DNA of 64,000 nucleotides from Hyphomonas sp. (GTDB lineage Bacteria > Pseudomonadota > Alphaproteobacteria > Caulobacterales > Hyphomonadaceae): positions 21,952 to 85,951 of the forward strand of contig PACZ01000051.1 in assembly GCA_002700305.1 (NCBI GenBank). Direction: 5' to 3'. Below, piece by piece: positions 18,357-26,397 of the stretch. The translations under genes were made by a program, and so were the position numbers. Each line of letters opens with the position of its first letter. Within the stretch, counting starts at the first letter, position 1. The notes beneath the pieces are model-generated. The model ran no database searches, was not told the DNA's origin, and worked only from the letters and a program-made list of their open reading frames with translations.

Positions 18357-19034
18357 TCAGTCCTCGAAGCCGAGGAACGTGGCCGCTTCGTCCACGGACT
18401 TTCGTTTTGACACGACAGCGTTCGCCGGGAACGTCTCGTCCGGCCAGCCCATGGCGACGCAGGTCTGGATCACCTGATCGTCCGGGATGCCGGCTTCTTC
18501 CCGTACGACCGGGCTCTGCATGATGCCCTGGGAGTTGATCACGCAGCCAAGCCCCCGGTTCCACGCGGCATTGACGATGCCATTGACGACGCCGCCGCAA
18601 TCGAAGGGCGGGATGTCGCCGCCGGCCAGCGCCTTGTCATAGGTCACCACGATGGAGACGGGGGCATCGAATTGGCGGAAGCCGCGCAGCACCCAGTCCA
18701 TGCGCGCCTCCTTGTCGTGGCTCTCGATGCCCATGGCCTGAAACAGCTGGATGGCGATCTCGACCTGGCGTTCGCGGTGCACGCCTTCATAGGGCGGACC
18801 CATGCGGAATTCGCGGCTGTCGGGCACGCCGGCAACATTGCGCTCGACATTGCCCTTGCGGATTCGGTCCAGCACCTCGCCGGAGACGACATAGAAGTTC
18901 CACGGCTGGGAGTTCAGCGAGGTCGGCGCGCGCATGGCGATTTCCAGGATTTCCCGGACCAGCGCCTTCGGGACCGGCTTCTTCAGGAAGCCCCGGATAC
19001 TGCGCCGGCCGCGCACAACGTCATCATATTCCAC
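18357..19034 (-). CDS. Nitroreductase family protein
   Basis: The 225-residue FMN-dependent reductase has the family landmarks RRSIRGF (FMN phosphate contacts), MRAPTSLNSQPWNFYVV, and a C-terminal VAMGWPDE motif. Nitroreductases reduce nitroaromatics, quinones or enoate-like substrates with NAD(P)H. I chose the GTG at 19034 (VEYDDVV) because GGGAGAGA lies seven bases upstream and family members start there; the frame stays open further upstream with arginine-rich sequence that is not part of the family. It is the first gene of a two-gene unit with the SnoaL-like gene. Confidence 0.9.
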   Translation of the reverse strand: MEYDDVVRGRRSIRGFLKKPVPKALVREILEIAMRAPTSLNSQPWNFYVVSGEVLDRIRKGNVERNVAGVPDSREFRMGPPYEGVHRERQVEIAIQLFQAMGIESHDKEARMDWVLRGFRQFDAPVSIVVTYDKALAGGDIPPFDCGGVVNGIVNAAWNRGLGCVINSQGIMQSPVVREEAGIPDDQVIQTCVAMGWPDETFPANAVVSKRKSVDEAATFLGFED

Positions 19035-19110
19035 TGGTGTCTCTCCCAATCTCTTATCGGAACCCTTGTAGCGCACCCGCAGCCGGTGACAGCCCCTGCC
19101 GTTGCGGCAA

Positions 19111-19140
19111 AGAAAAAACCCGCACCGGAAGGTGCGGGTT
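19111..19140 (-). terminator. Rho-independent terminator after the HSD10-like gene
   Basis: AACCCGCACC (19117-19126) pairs with GGTGCGGGTT (19131-19140) around GGAA. Read on the minus strand it ends in a run of T residues, about 100 bases after the dehydrogenase stop. Confidence 0.9.
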
Positions 19141-19149
19141 AAATCAGTT

Positions 19150-19234
19150 TGCAAAGCTCGCCCTGGAAGAGCAGCACGAGCGAAGCGAAGGCGCAGCGGC
19201 TCCGCGCCAGAGGCGCGGAAACCGCCGCGAGCAA
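19150..19234. repeat. Dispersed palindromic element, copy A
   Basis: The element starts TGCAAAGC.CGCC, continues through CACGAGC and GCGAAGGCGCAGCGGC, has the perfect hairpin TCCGCGCC-AGA-GGCGCGGA (19201-19219), and ends GCCGCGAGCAA. Copy B at 23862-23932 shares the flanks but carries a different central hairpin. Copy A sits immediately 3' of the HSD10-like gene. Confidence 0.75.
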
Positions 19235-19237
19235 TCC

Positions 19238-20017
19238 TTATCTCGGCGCCATGCGGATTGCGCCGTCGAGGCGGACGTCTTCGCCGTTGAAGTAGCCGTT
19301 GCGGCACATTTCGGTGGCCAGCGAGGCATACTCTTCCGGATTGCCGAGGCGGGCCGGGTGCGGCACCTGCGCGCCGAGGGCCTGCTTGACGGGTTCCGGG
19401 GCACCCTGCAGCAGCGGTGTGTTGAAGATGCCCGGCAGGATCGTGTTGACGCGGATCAGCTCACGGGAAAGGTCGCGGGCGATCGGCAGGGTCATGCCGA
19501 CAACGCCGCCCTTGGAAGCGGAGTAGGCGGCCTGGCCGATCTGGCCATCTTCAGCAGCCACCGAAGCGGTGTTGACGATTGCGCCGCGCTCGCCGTCGAT
19601 CGGGTCCAGCGTCATCATGCCGGCAGCGGATTTCGCGATGCAGCGGAACGTGCCGACCAGGTTGATCTGGATGATCAGGTCGAACTTATCGAGCGGGAAG
19701 TGGCTGATTTCGCCGGTTTCCTTGTTGCGGCTGGCCGTTTTGATGGCGTTGCCGGTGCCGGCGCAGTTGATCAGGATGCGCTCCTGGCCGTTTGCGGCGC
19801 GGGCTTTTTCGAACGCGGCATCGACGCTGGCGTCGTCGGTGACGTTACATTGGCAGAACACGCCGCCCAGTTCCTTGGCGAGGGCTTCGCCTTTTTCCGC
19901 GTTGAGGTCGAACAGGGCAACCTTGACGCCGTAGCTGGCCAGTTTCTTCGCCGTTGCAGCGCCGAGTCCGGAGGCGCCACCGGTGATGACAGCCGAAATA
20001 TTCGAATTGAGTTCCAT
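19238..20017 (-). CDS. 3-hydroxyacyl-CoA dehydrogenase, HSD10-like short-chain dehydrogenase
   Basis: The 259-residue SDR has the glycine motif TGGASGLG (12-19), the NCAGTG strand, and the catalytic Ser152, Tyr165 and Lys169 (YSASKGG). The insertion after NCAG (residues 90-112) and the C-terminal NGEDVRLDGAIRM are typical of type 2 3-hydroxyacyl-CoA dehydrogenases (17-beta-HSD10 relatives). These oxidise short 3-hydroxyacyl-CoA, for example in branched-chain amino acid or fatty acid breakdown. It is a single-gene unit with its own terminator. The substrate assignment rests on family similarity. Confidence 0.9.
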   Translation of the reverse strand: MELNSNISAVITGGASGLGAATAKKLASYGVKVALFDLNAEKGEALAKELGGVFCQCNVTDDASVDAAFEKARAANGQERILINCAGTGNAIKTASRNKETGEISHFPLDKFDLIIQINLVGTFRCIAKSAAGMMTLDPIDGERGAIVNTASVAAEDGQIGQAAYSASKGGVVGMTLPIARDLSRELIRVNTILPGIFNTPLLQGAPEPVKQALGAQVPHPARLGNPEEYASLATEMCRNGYFNGEDVRLDGAIRMAPR

Positions 20018-20083
20018 GGGCCGTGGCCCTCCCTTGTTTCTGACAACTTTTCAGATGATCTATAGGTCTCACAGGAGGACGCA

Positions 20084-20482
20084 ATGTCTGACGCAGCGGA
20101 AGTCATCAACACCGTCCTGAACGAGGACGGACGCTATATACCGAAGTCGATCGAGCGGGACGCGCGCACCTCGCGCGGCTTGATTCCCAAGCTGATGCGC
20201 GTGGTGGGCAAGATCCCCTTCGCGGACGACCTCGTGGCGGCCTGGTATGCGGCGCGCGACCCGCACACGCCGATGCGGGCCAAGGCTGTGCTGTTTGCGG
20301 CGGTGGCCTATTTCGTCACGCCGATGGACATGCTGCCTGATTTCATCACCGGCCTCGGTTTCACCGATGATGCCACCGTGCTGGCGACGGCGCTTGGACT
20401 GGTGGGCATGCATGTGAAAGAAACTCACCGGACGGCCGCCCGGCGCCTGTTGCGGGTGCCGGAGCCGGTGAAAGAAGACTAG
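20084..20482 (+). CDS. DUF1232 (YkvA-like) protein
   Basis: The 132-residue protein contains the DUF1232 core: KAVLFAAVAYFVTPMDMLPDFITGLGFTDDATVL, a hydrophobic helix followed by the conserved P-D-x-(I/L)-P-x-x-G-x-x-D pattern. An AGGAGG lies ahead of the ATG. The function of the family is unknown; it is often membrane-associated. It is followed after 25 bases by the YhhN-like gene and probably co-transcribed with it. Confidence 0.87.
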   Translation: MSDAAEVINTVLNEDGRYIPKSIERDARTSRGLIPKLMRVVGKIPFADDLVAAWYAARDPHTPMRAKAVLFAAVAYFVTPMDMLPDFITGLGFTDDATVLATALGLVGMHVKETHRTAARRLLRVPEPVKED

Positions 20483-20507
20483 AAAACACAAAAGGGGAGG
20501 TTGCCGG

Positions 20508-21179
20508 ATGGCTGGGGAAACCGCCGCGCTTGCGGGCGCGATTGTACTGGGCGTTCTTTACTGGGCCGGATGGTGCTGGCGCGAGGGCGGAGGCCTGCCG
20601 GGCCTGATCGTGAAAACCGGCTCGACCGCGCTGCTGGCCCTGTTTGCCTATCTGGCCGGCGGGCCGTGGCTGCTGGTGGCGGGCCTCGCCCTGTCGTCGG
20701 CAGGCGATGCCTTTCTGGCGATGGACAAGCCGGGTGAGGACAAATGGCTGAAACCCGGCATGGCGGCCTTTTTCCTGGCCCATGTCGCCTATATCGCCCT
20801 GTTCTGGGCCCTGCCACAGACGGACCGGAATCTGCTGAACCTCGCCGCGCAGACCGTGCTGGTTCTTGGCGGCGTTGTCTTTGTGCGCTGGCTCGCGCCA
20901 TCCCTGGGACCGATGCGGATACCGGTCTTTGCCTATACGGCGGTCATCCTTGTGATGGGGGCCGCAGCGCTGCGGCTGCAGCCGCCCTTCCTTCTGGTGA
21001 CGCTAGGCGCGGTGATGTTCGTCGCGTCCGACATGATCCTGTCGCTGCAGCTGTTCGCCCGGCCGGAAGGGGCGCCAAAGCGGGTGGCACCATCGCTGGC
21101 TGTGTGGGGGCTCTATTTCTTCGGGCAGGCTCTGATTGCGTGGGGCGGGGCCTATCCGTTCCTAGCAGATGCCAATTAG
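20508..21179 (+). CDS. YhhN/TMEM86-like membrane protein (lysoplasmalogenase family)
   Basis: The 223-residue protein has about eight hydrophobic segments. It carries the family features KTGSTALLAL near the start, AL.LSS.GDAFLAM with the conserved acidic residue, KPGMAAFFLAH and SDMILS.QLF toward the end. TMEM86B is an animal lysoplasmalogenase, while bacterial YhhN activity is mostly untested. A GGGGAGG ribosome binding site precedes the ATG. The stop overlaps the stop of the AT-rich convergent gene at 21176. Confidence 0.85.
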   Translation: MAGETAALAGAIVLGVLYWAGWCWREGGGLPGLIVKTGSTALLALFAYLAGGPWLLVAGLALSSAGDAFLAMDKPGEDKWLKPGMAAFFLAHVAYIALFWALPQTDRNLLNLAAQTVLVLGGVVFVRWLAPSLGPMRIPVFAYTAVILVMGAAALRLQPPFLLVTLGAVMFVASDMILSLQLFARPEGAPKRVAPSLAVWGLYFFGQALIAWGGAYPFLADAN

Positions 21180-21667
21180 TCGCGTAGATTCTCCATAATC
21201 TGCAGCATTCGAAAAAATGGGTTTCGTGCATCGTGCGTGGTGGTGCGAGCGAGGTTTTGTAGCTCGAGGATTTTTTTCTTGTAGTCTCCGTTTATGACGA
21301 GTTGCAGATCGGGGATCTCAGCGAGACCATTTGTAATAAAACCGACTGGCACATTTGGGGACCAGAACATAAAGCGGTGATGCTGGAAATTGTCAGAGTA
21401 TATTTCCGCGTATCGCTTTTGTGCTTCGTGTTTTCGTTTTATGCGCGCGACGGTTTCAGCGTTGTTCTTGTAGAGAAGCCCACGAATATGGGTCGTTACT
21501 TCACAAAAAAATATTGTATTCGAACTGAAATTTAGTCCGATCACGTCCAACTCGTTTAGTCCTTGTAAGCCTCCGCCCGGAGGGCGGACATTATAGTCCA
21601 CAATGTCGCAACCTTCGATGAGTTGAAGGTGCGCACCCACTATGAATTCGCCGATGTCTGTGAGCAT
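21176..21667 (-). CDS. Possible PD-(D/E)XK-fold (YraN-like) protein, AT-rich
   Basis: The 163-residue protein is not a family I can name. Its first 65 residues follow the restriction-endonuclease-like pattern of YraN: GEFIVGAHLQLIEGCDIVDYN, then NELDVIGL and IFFCEVTT. The acidic residues of motifs II and III (the D of ELDVI and the E of CEV) are present, but the lysine of the usual E-x-K is threonine. The second half is basic and helical. Base composition is clearly AT-richer than in both neighbours, suggesting transfer. Its stop overlaps that of the YhhN-like gene, and it begins 15 bases after the dioxygenase stop on the same strand. Confidence 0.6.
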   Translation of the reverse strand: MLTDIGEFIVGAHLQLIEGCDIVDYNVRPPGGGLQGLNELDVIGLNFSSNTIFFCEVTTHIRGLLYKNNAETVARIKRKHEAQKRYAEIYSDNFQHHRFMFWSPNVPVGFITNGLAEIPDLQLVINGDYKKKILELQNLARTTTHDARNPFFRMLQIMENLRD

Positions 21668-21681
21668 TCAATACAACTTCT

Positions 21682-22518
21682 TTAGCGCGGACGGTCGCCA
21701 TCGATCGTGGCACGGCGCATGTGGCGGCGGTGGCCGTGATAATCGTTCAGCGCATAATGCCAGACGCAGCGATTGTCCCACATGGTGACGTCGCCTGCCT
21801 GCCAGCGGACACGGCAGGTGTTGCGTTCCTCGCGTGAAAGATCGAACAGATAGTTCAGCAGGGGACGGCTTTCCTTCCGGCTCCACCCGGCAAAGCGCAG
21901 CGTGAAGGCGGGGTTGATGAACAGGCCCTTGCGGCCCGTTTCCGGATGCGTACGGATGACCGGGTGTTCGTACTCCGGCGCGTCCGGGGCGGACTTTGCA
22001 TCCATCGACTGGCGCACGGCAGCGGAATAGCCATCGGCGCCATATTCCTTGCTGGCGGTATGCACGGCGGTCATGCCTTCCAGCGTTTTCTTCAGCCCTG
22101 CGGAGAGCCGGTCATAAGCGGCCTGTTGGTCGGCGAACAGCGTGTCTCCGCCATAGGGCGGCACTTCGATGGCGTGCAGTATGGAGCCAAGGGCGGGCTC
22201 TTCCAGGAAGCTCATGTCGGAATGCCAGCCGCCGCCGAAATTGGTCTTTTCGTCCGGCTCCTTGATGATTTCGAGGAGTTCCGGATGCCCATCCATGCCC
22301 TTCACATAGGGGTGAATGTTCAGCGTCCCGAAGCGGCGGGCGAAGGCCTTCTGCTGGTCCGGCGTCAGGCCCTGCTGGCCGCGCAGGACGATCACCTTGT
22401 AGTCGAGAAAGGCCTGGTGCACGGCATCGAATTCGGCGTTCGACAAATCCTGCTTCAAATCCACGCCATGGATCTCCGCGCCAAGCGTGCCGGTCAGCGG
22501 CTGGATGGTCATGCTCAC
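21682..22518 (-). CDS. TauD/TfdA-family Fe(II)/2-oxoglutarate dioxygenase
   Basis: The 278-residue enzyme has the facial triad of the family: H99 and D101 (GWHSDMSF) and a distal histidine near 254 (VWHYALNDY), with the 2-oxoglutarate-binding arginine in RRHMRRAT. These enzymes oxidise taurine, alkyl sulfates, phenoxy acids or carnitine precursors; the substrate is not decidable here. I chose the GTG at 22518 because GGAGG lies seven bases ahead, whereas the ATG two codons later is 13 bases away. It is divergent from serC. Confidence 0.9.
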   Translation of the reverse strand: MSMTIQPLTGTLGAEIHGVDLKQDLSNAEFDAVHQAFLDYKVIVLRGQQGLTPDQQKAFARRFGTLNIHPYVKGMDGHPELLEIIKEPDEKTNFGGGWHSDMSFLEEPALGSILHAIEVPPYGGDTLFADQQAAYDRLSAGLKKTLEGMTAVHTASKEYGADGYSAAVRQSMDAKSAPDAPEYEHPVIRTHPETGRKGLFINPAFTLRFAGWSRKESRPLLNYLFDLSREERNTCRVRWQAGDVTMWDNRCVWHYALNDYHGHRRHMRRATIDGDRPR

Positions 22519-22619
22519 GGGTGTTCCTCCACTTTTTTGCCAGCTTAGCAGGTTGCCGTTTCGCGTCACCTGTCGATCCCGTCACAGAAATGCCGTTTGC
22601 GCACGCCTCCGAAATATGA

Positions 22620-22687
22620 GACAGACGCGGCGGGCCAGCATCCCCCAACGGGTGCCAGCCTATCTGTAAGGATAGGAGTACAAACAG
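22620..22687 (+). ncRNA. Structured serC leader (candidate serC-motif RNA)
   Basis: Two hairpins lie directly ahead of serC. One is GCA-CCC paired with GGG-TGC (22640-22657, one bulge). The other is CCTATC-TGTAAG-GATAGG (22661-22678), whose 3' arm overlaps the ribosome binding site AAGGATAGGAG. A cis-regulatory serC RNA motif is known upstream of serC-serA in alphaproteobacteria. Position and SD-masking geometry fit, but I could not check it against the covariance model. Confidence 0.45.
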
Positions 22688-23851
22688 ATGACGACCGTCG
22701 CCAAACCCGGCGTGCTGCCAGCATGCCCGCATTTTTCCTCGGGCCCGACTGCCAAGCGCCCAGGATTTTCCCTCGAAAAACTGAACACTGCCACGCTCGG
22801 CCGTTCGCACCGCTCCGGTGATGCGAAGAAGAAGCTGAAAGCGGCGATTGAGCGGACCAAGACCATTCTCGGCCTGCCGGACGGCTATCGCGTGGCCATT
22901 GTGCCCGCGTCCGATACCGGCGCCGTGGAGATGTGCATGTGGTCCATGCTGGGCGCGAAGCCTGTGGACGTCTTTGCCTGGGAAAGCTTCGGGCAGGACT
23001 GGGTCACCGACGCGACCAAGCAGCTGAAGCTGGCCGACTGCAACACCCATGTCGGCGACTATGGCGAGCTGCCGCCTTTCGAAAAGGCGCGCGACGACGC
23101 CGACATCATCTTTACCTGGAATGGCACCACGTCCGGTGTCCGCGTGCCGAACGCCGACTGGATCAAGCCGAACCCGGACCGGATCGTGATTTGCGATGCG
23201 ACCTCGGCTGCCTTCGCGCAGGACATCGAGTGGGAGAAGCTCGATGTGGTGACCTATTCCTGGCAGAAAATCCTCGGCGGGGAGGCGGCCCACGGCATGC
23301 TGATCCTCAGCCCGAATGCCGTGAAGCGTCTTGAAACCTACACGCCGGACCGGCCGCTGCCGAAACTGTTCCGGATGACGAAAGGCGGAAAGCTGAACGA
23401 GGACCTGTTCGAAGGGGCCACGATCAACACGCCGTCCATGCTGTGCGTCGAAGATTACCTGCAGGCGCTCGACTGGTGTGAGGAACTTGGCGGCTGGACG
23501 GCCCTGAAGGCACGGTCCGACGAAAGCCTCGGCATTCTCACCGACTGGGTCGCGAAGACCGACTGGGTCGACTTCCTTTGTCCGGATGCAGACGTACGCT
23601 CCAATACCGGCGTGACGTTCAAGATCGTCGATCCGCGGGTTGCAGGCCTCGACGAGGCCGGTCAGCGCGCTTTTGTGAAGGCAATGATGAAGCGCCTCGA
23701 AACGGAAAACGCCTGCTTTGACGCAGCTGGTTACGCGAAAGCCCCTCCGGGACTGCGTATCTGGTGCGGCGGTACGGTTGAGCCGTCCGACGTCGCCAAG
23801 CTGACGCCATGGCTCGACTGGGCCTTCGCTGAAGAAGCGGCCTCTCTCTAG
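22688..23851 (+). CDS. serC: Phosphoserine aminotransferase
   Basis: The 387-residue class V aminotransferase has the PLP lysine K194 in YSWQKILGGEA, the cofactor-binding D170 (VICDATSAAFA) and the SSGPTAKRPGF start found in the longer serC branch of alphaproteobacteria. It converts 3-phosphohydroxypyruvate to phosphoserine and also serves pyridoxine synthesis. serA follows 92 bases later on the same strand, giving the first two steps of serine synthesis in one operon. A hairpin that could hide its ribosome binding site lies just upstream. Confidence 0.95.
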   Translation: MTTVAKPGVLPACPHFSSGPTAKRPGFSLEKLNTATLGRSHRSGDAKKKLKAAIERTKTILGLPDGYRVAIVPASDTGAVEMCMWSMLGAKPVDVFAWESFGQDWVTDATKQLKLADCNTHVGDYGELPPFEKARDDADIIFTWNGTTSGVRVPNADWIKPNPDRIVICDATSAAFAQDIEWEKLDVVTYSWQKILGGEAAHGMLILSPNAVKRLETYTPDRPLPKLFRMTKGGKLNEDLFEGATINTPSMLCVEDYLQALDWCEELGGWTALKARSDESLGILTDWVAKTDWVDFLCPDADVRSNTGVTFKIVDPRVAGLDEAGQRAFVKAMMKRLETENACFDAAGYAKAPPGLRIWCGGTVEPSDVAKLTPWLDWAFAEEAASL

Positions 23852-23861
23852 CAACGAAATC

Positions 23862-23932
23862 TGCAAAGCGCGCCTTCACGAGCAAGGCGAAGGCGCAGCG
23901 GCGCGGGTGACACCCGCATCAGCCGCGAGCAA
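23862..23932. repeat. Dispersed palindromic element, copy B
   Basis: This copy shares TGCAAAGC.CGCC, CACGAGC, GCGAAGGCGCAGCGGC and GCCGCGAGCAA with copy A (19150-19234). Its central hairpin is GCGGGT-GAC-ACCCGC (23903-23917). It fills most of the serC-serA gap and ends just before the serA ribosome binding site. Confidence 0.75.
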
Positions 23933-23943
23933 AGGAAAAGACA

Positions 23944-25539
23944 ATGCCTAAAGTCCTTATCGGAGACAAACTCTCCCCCGCCGCCGTGGAAATCTTCCAT
24001 GCCCGCGGCATCGAAACTGTCACCAAGACCGGTCTGAACACGGAAGAACTGATTGCGGAGATTCCGGAATATGACGGCCTCGTCGTCCGCTCGGCTTGCA
24101 AGCCGAACGCCGATGTCATTGCCGCCGCGACCAATCTGAAAGTCATCGGCCGGGCCGGTATCGGTGTCGACAACATCGACATCAAGGCCGCGACCGCCAA
24201 AGGCGTCGTGGTCATGAATACGCCGTTCGGCAACGCCATCACGACGGCAGAGCACGCCATCGCGCTGATGTTCGCAGCGGCCCGCCAGATCCCGGCAGCC
24301 AATGCCGAGACCCAGGAAGGTAAATGGCCGAAGTCCGGCTATATGGGGACCGAAGTCTCCTACAAAACGCTGGGTCTGATCGGTTGCGGCAATATCGGCA
24401 GCCGTGTTGCCGAGCGTGCCATCGGCCTGAAAATGAAAGTCGCCGCCTATGATCCGTTCCTCACCGAGGAACGCGCTGTGGAACTTGGCGTCGAGAAGGT
24501 CGAGCTGGATGAGCTACTGAAACGGGCAGACATCATCACGCTGCACGTTCCGTTGACGGAGCAGACCAAGAATGTCCTCAGCCGCGAGAATCTGCAGAAG
24601 ACCAAACCCGGCCTTATCCTCGTCAACTGCGCCCGTGGCGGCCTTGTCGACGAAGCGGCCGTGAAGGATCTGCTGGAGAGCGGTCACATCAAGGCAGCCG
24701 CTTTCGACGTGTTCGCGGTCGAGCCGGCCAAGGAGAACGTTCTGTTCGGCACGCCGAACTTCATCGCCACGCCGCACCTCGGCGCAGCGACCACCGAAGC
24801 TCAGGAAAATGTCGCCCTTCAGGTGGCTGAGCAGATGTCGGACTATCTCCTGTCCGGTGCGGTGACCAATGCCCTCAACATGCCGTCGATCACGGCGGAG
24901 GAAGCTCCGCGGATCAAGCCGTTCGCCGAACTGGCCGAGAAGCTCGGCTCCTTCGCCGGCCAGATTTCCGACTTCGGTTATGAAGAGGTCGTGATCGAAT
25001 ATGAAGGCGAGGTCGCAGACCTGAACCGCAAGCCGCTGACGGCGGCGCTGCTCGCTGGCCTGCTGCGGGCTTCGCGCGGGGATGTGAACATGGTCTCGGC
25101 GCCGGCGATCCTTGCCGACAGCGGTGTGAAGCTGACCGAAACCAAGACCGAAGACAGCCCGGTCTATGACAGCCTTGTCCGCATCAAGGTGAAAACCAAG
25201 GCAACCCAGAATGCGCCGGAAGGCGGCTGGCGCACGCTGGCCGGCACGCTGATCGCCGGCAAGCCGCGCATTGTCGAGGTGAAGGGCATGGCGTTGGAAG
25301 GCGATTTCGCGCCGGTCATGCTTTACGTGAACAATCTCGACCAGCCAGGCTTCATCGGCGCTCTCGGTCAGATGCTGGGCGAAGAGGCGATCAACATCGC
25401 CACCTTCCACCTTGGCCGCACGACGGCAGGGGACGAGGCGATTGCCCTGATCGGCATCGATTCTACACCCAGCGGCGCCCTGGTCGAGAAACTGAGCGCC
25501 CTGCCGCAGGTCCGGTACGCAAAAGTGCTGACCTTCTAA
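23944..25539 (+). CDS. serA: D-3-phosphoglycerate dehydrogenase
   Basis: The 531-residue protein is the long form of the enzyme. A substrate-binding domain includes GRAGIGVDNID. The NAD domain has GLIGCGNIG near residue 139-147, NCARGG and the catalytic His in TPHLGAAT. An intervening allosteric substrate-binding domain and a C-terminal ACT domain (about 455-531) follow. It oxidises 3-phosphoglycerate to 3-phosphohydroxypyruvate, the first committed step of serine synthesis. The ACT domain implies control by serine. It is co-directional with serC and has a strong terminator behind it. Confidence 0.96.
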   Translation: MPKVLIGDKLSPAAVEIFHARGIETVTKTGLNTEELIAEIPEYDGLVVRSACKPNADVIAAATNLKVIGRAGIGVDNIDIKAATAKGVVVMNTPFGNAITTAEHAIALMFAAARQIPAANAETQEGKWPKSGYMGTEVSYKTLGLIGCGNIGSRVAERAIGLKMKVAAYDPFLTEERAVELGVEKVELDELLKRADIITLHVPLTEQTKNVLSRENLQKTKPGLILVNCARGGLVDEAAVKDLLESGHIKAAAFDVFAVEPAKENVLFGTPNFIATPHLGAATTEAQENVALQVAEQMSDYLLSGAVTNALNMPSITAEEAPRIKPFAELAEKLGSFAGQISDFGYEEVVIEYEGEVADLNRKPLTAALLAGLLRASRGDVNMVSAPAILADSGVKLTETKTEDSPVYDSLVRIKVKTKATQNAPEGGWRTLAGTLIAGKPRIVEVKGMALEGDFAPVMLYVNNLDQPGFIGALGQMLGEEAINIATFHLGRTTAGDEAIALIGIDSTPSGALVEKLSALPQVRYAKVLTF

Positions 25540-25578
25540 ACCGGTTTCAGGCGATTGGCCTGATTCTGTTCAACAAGG

Positions 25579-25606
25579 CGGGCGGTCCTCGCAGGCCGCC
25601 CGTTTT
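25579..25606 (+). terminator. Rho-independent terminator after serA
   Basis: CGGGCGG (25579-25585) pairs with CCGCCCG (25596-25602), extended inward by CCT-CGC-AGG with one bulged T, and is followed by four T residues. Confidence 0.88.
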
Positions 25607-25710
25607 CTATTGGGAGTAGGGGGGCTTTGTTGGTTTGGTTACCTGTCCCTGCAAATTGACGTGAACGGCCTGTTTCACGCTTGACGGGCGAGTCCGGAGT
25701 TCCTTACTCG

Positions 25711-25726
25711 CCTGTAATATTACAGG
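25711..25726. promoter_or_regulatory. Perfect 16-bp palindrome overlapping a ribosome binding site
   Basis: CCTGTAATATTACAGG is a perfect palindrome eight bases before the ATG of the PagL-like gene. Its 3' arm runs into the ribosome binding site AGGGAG (25724-25729). It could be an operator, or as RNA a short hairpin masking the site. Confidence 0.7.
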
Positions 25727-25734
25727 GAGTCTCC

Positions 25735-26322
25735 ATGCGCCGTTACCTTTTTGCCAGTGTCGCTGCTGTTGCTTCTGCGACCGCATTCGCCGGTTCTGCC
25801 TCCGCCGACCTCGTCAGCGAAGTCCGCCTCGGCATCATGCAGGAGAACATCTGCGTGCTCGATTGCGACAATGCCAATAAGGAGCCCGGCCAGAGCCTGA
25901 ATGGCGACGTCCTCTTCCATTCCCCCGATTTCCTGGGATTTATCTGGAGCCCGAAGCCCTATGTCATGGGCAGCGTCAATTTTCAGGGCGAGACGAGCTT
26001 CGGCGGCGTGGGTCTGCACTGGTCTTTCCCGGTCGCGAAAAGTTGGCAATTCGAGCCGAGCTTTGGTTATGTGATCCATGACGGGGAGTTGGCGAGCCCG
26101 TATCCGGACGGGGATCCGCGGAGCCTCGCTTTCACGGAAAAGCATGTCCTGCTCGGCTCACGCGACCTTTTCCGCACGACTTTCGGCCTGCACCATGACA
26201 TCAACGAGACTTGGGGCGTCGAGCTCATGTACGAGCATCTGAGCCACGGACAGGTTCTCGGAAACGGGCGCAACCAGGGCCTCGACAATTTCGGGGTTCG
26301 CTTCAGCTATAGTTTCGATTAA
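25735..26322 (+). CDS. Lipid A 3-O-deacylase-like outer membrane protein (PagL/acyloxyacyl hydrolase family)
   Basis: The 195-residue protein has a signal peptide (cleavage after SASA, about residue 24) and alternating strands ending in a C-terminal aromatic-rich strand (VRFSYSF), as in outer-membrane barrels. The catalytic pair fits PagL: H168 and S170 in YEHLSHGQ, and an acidic D184 near the place of the third residue (Glu in Pseudomonas PagL). PagL removes the 3-position acyl chain from lipid A. A substitution of Glu by Asp may change activity. I chose the ATG at 25735 because it starts the signal peptide and follows AGGGAG. Confidence 0.85.
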   Translation: MRRYLFASVAAVASATAFAGSASADLVSEVRLGIMQENICVLDCDNANKEPGQSLNGDVLFHSPDFLGFIWSPKPYVMGSVNFQGETSFGGVGLHWSFPVAKSWQFEPSFGYVIHDGELASPYPDGDPRSLAFTEKHVLLGSRDLFRTTFGLHHDINETWGVELMYEHLSHGQVLGNGRNQGLDNFGVRFSYSFD

Positions 26323-26397
26323 CGGCGCGGCCAAAGGCCCCTTGCTTTTCTGCGCTGAATCCTGCCCTTGTCGCCGCGGACTGAACAGGAGCGGCAC

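Noticed and set aside
22112-23866. 584-codon minus-strand frame across the dioxygenase and serC genes
   Set aside because: It overlaps two well-supported genes and shows no protein-family pattern; composition is typical of a shadow frame.
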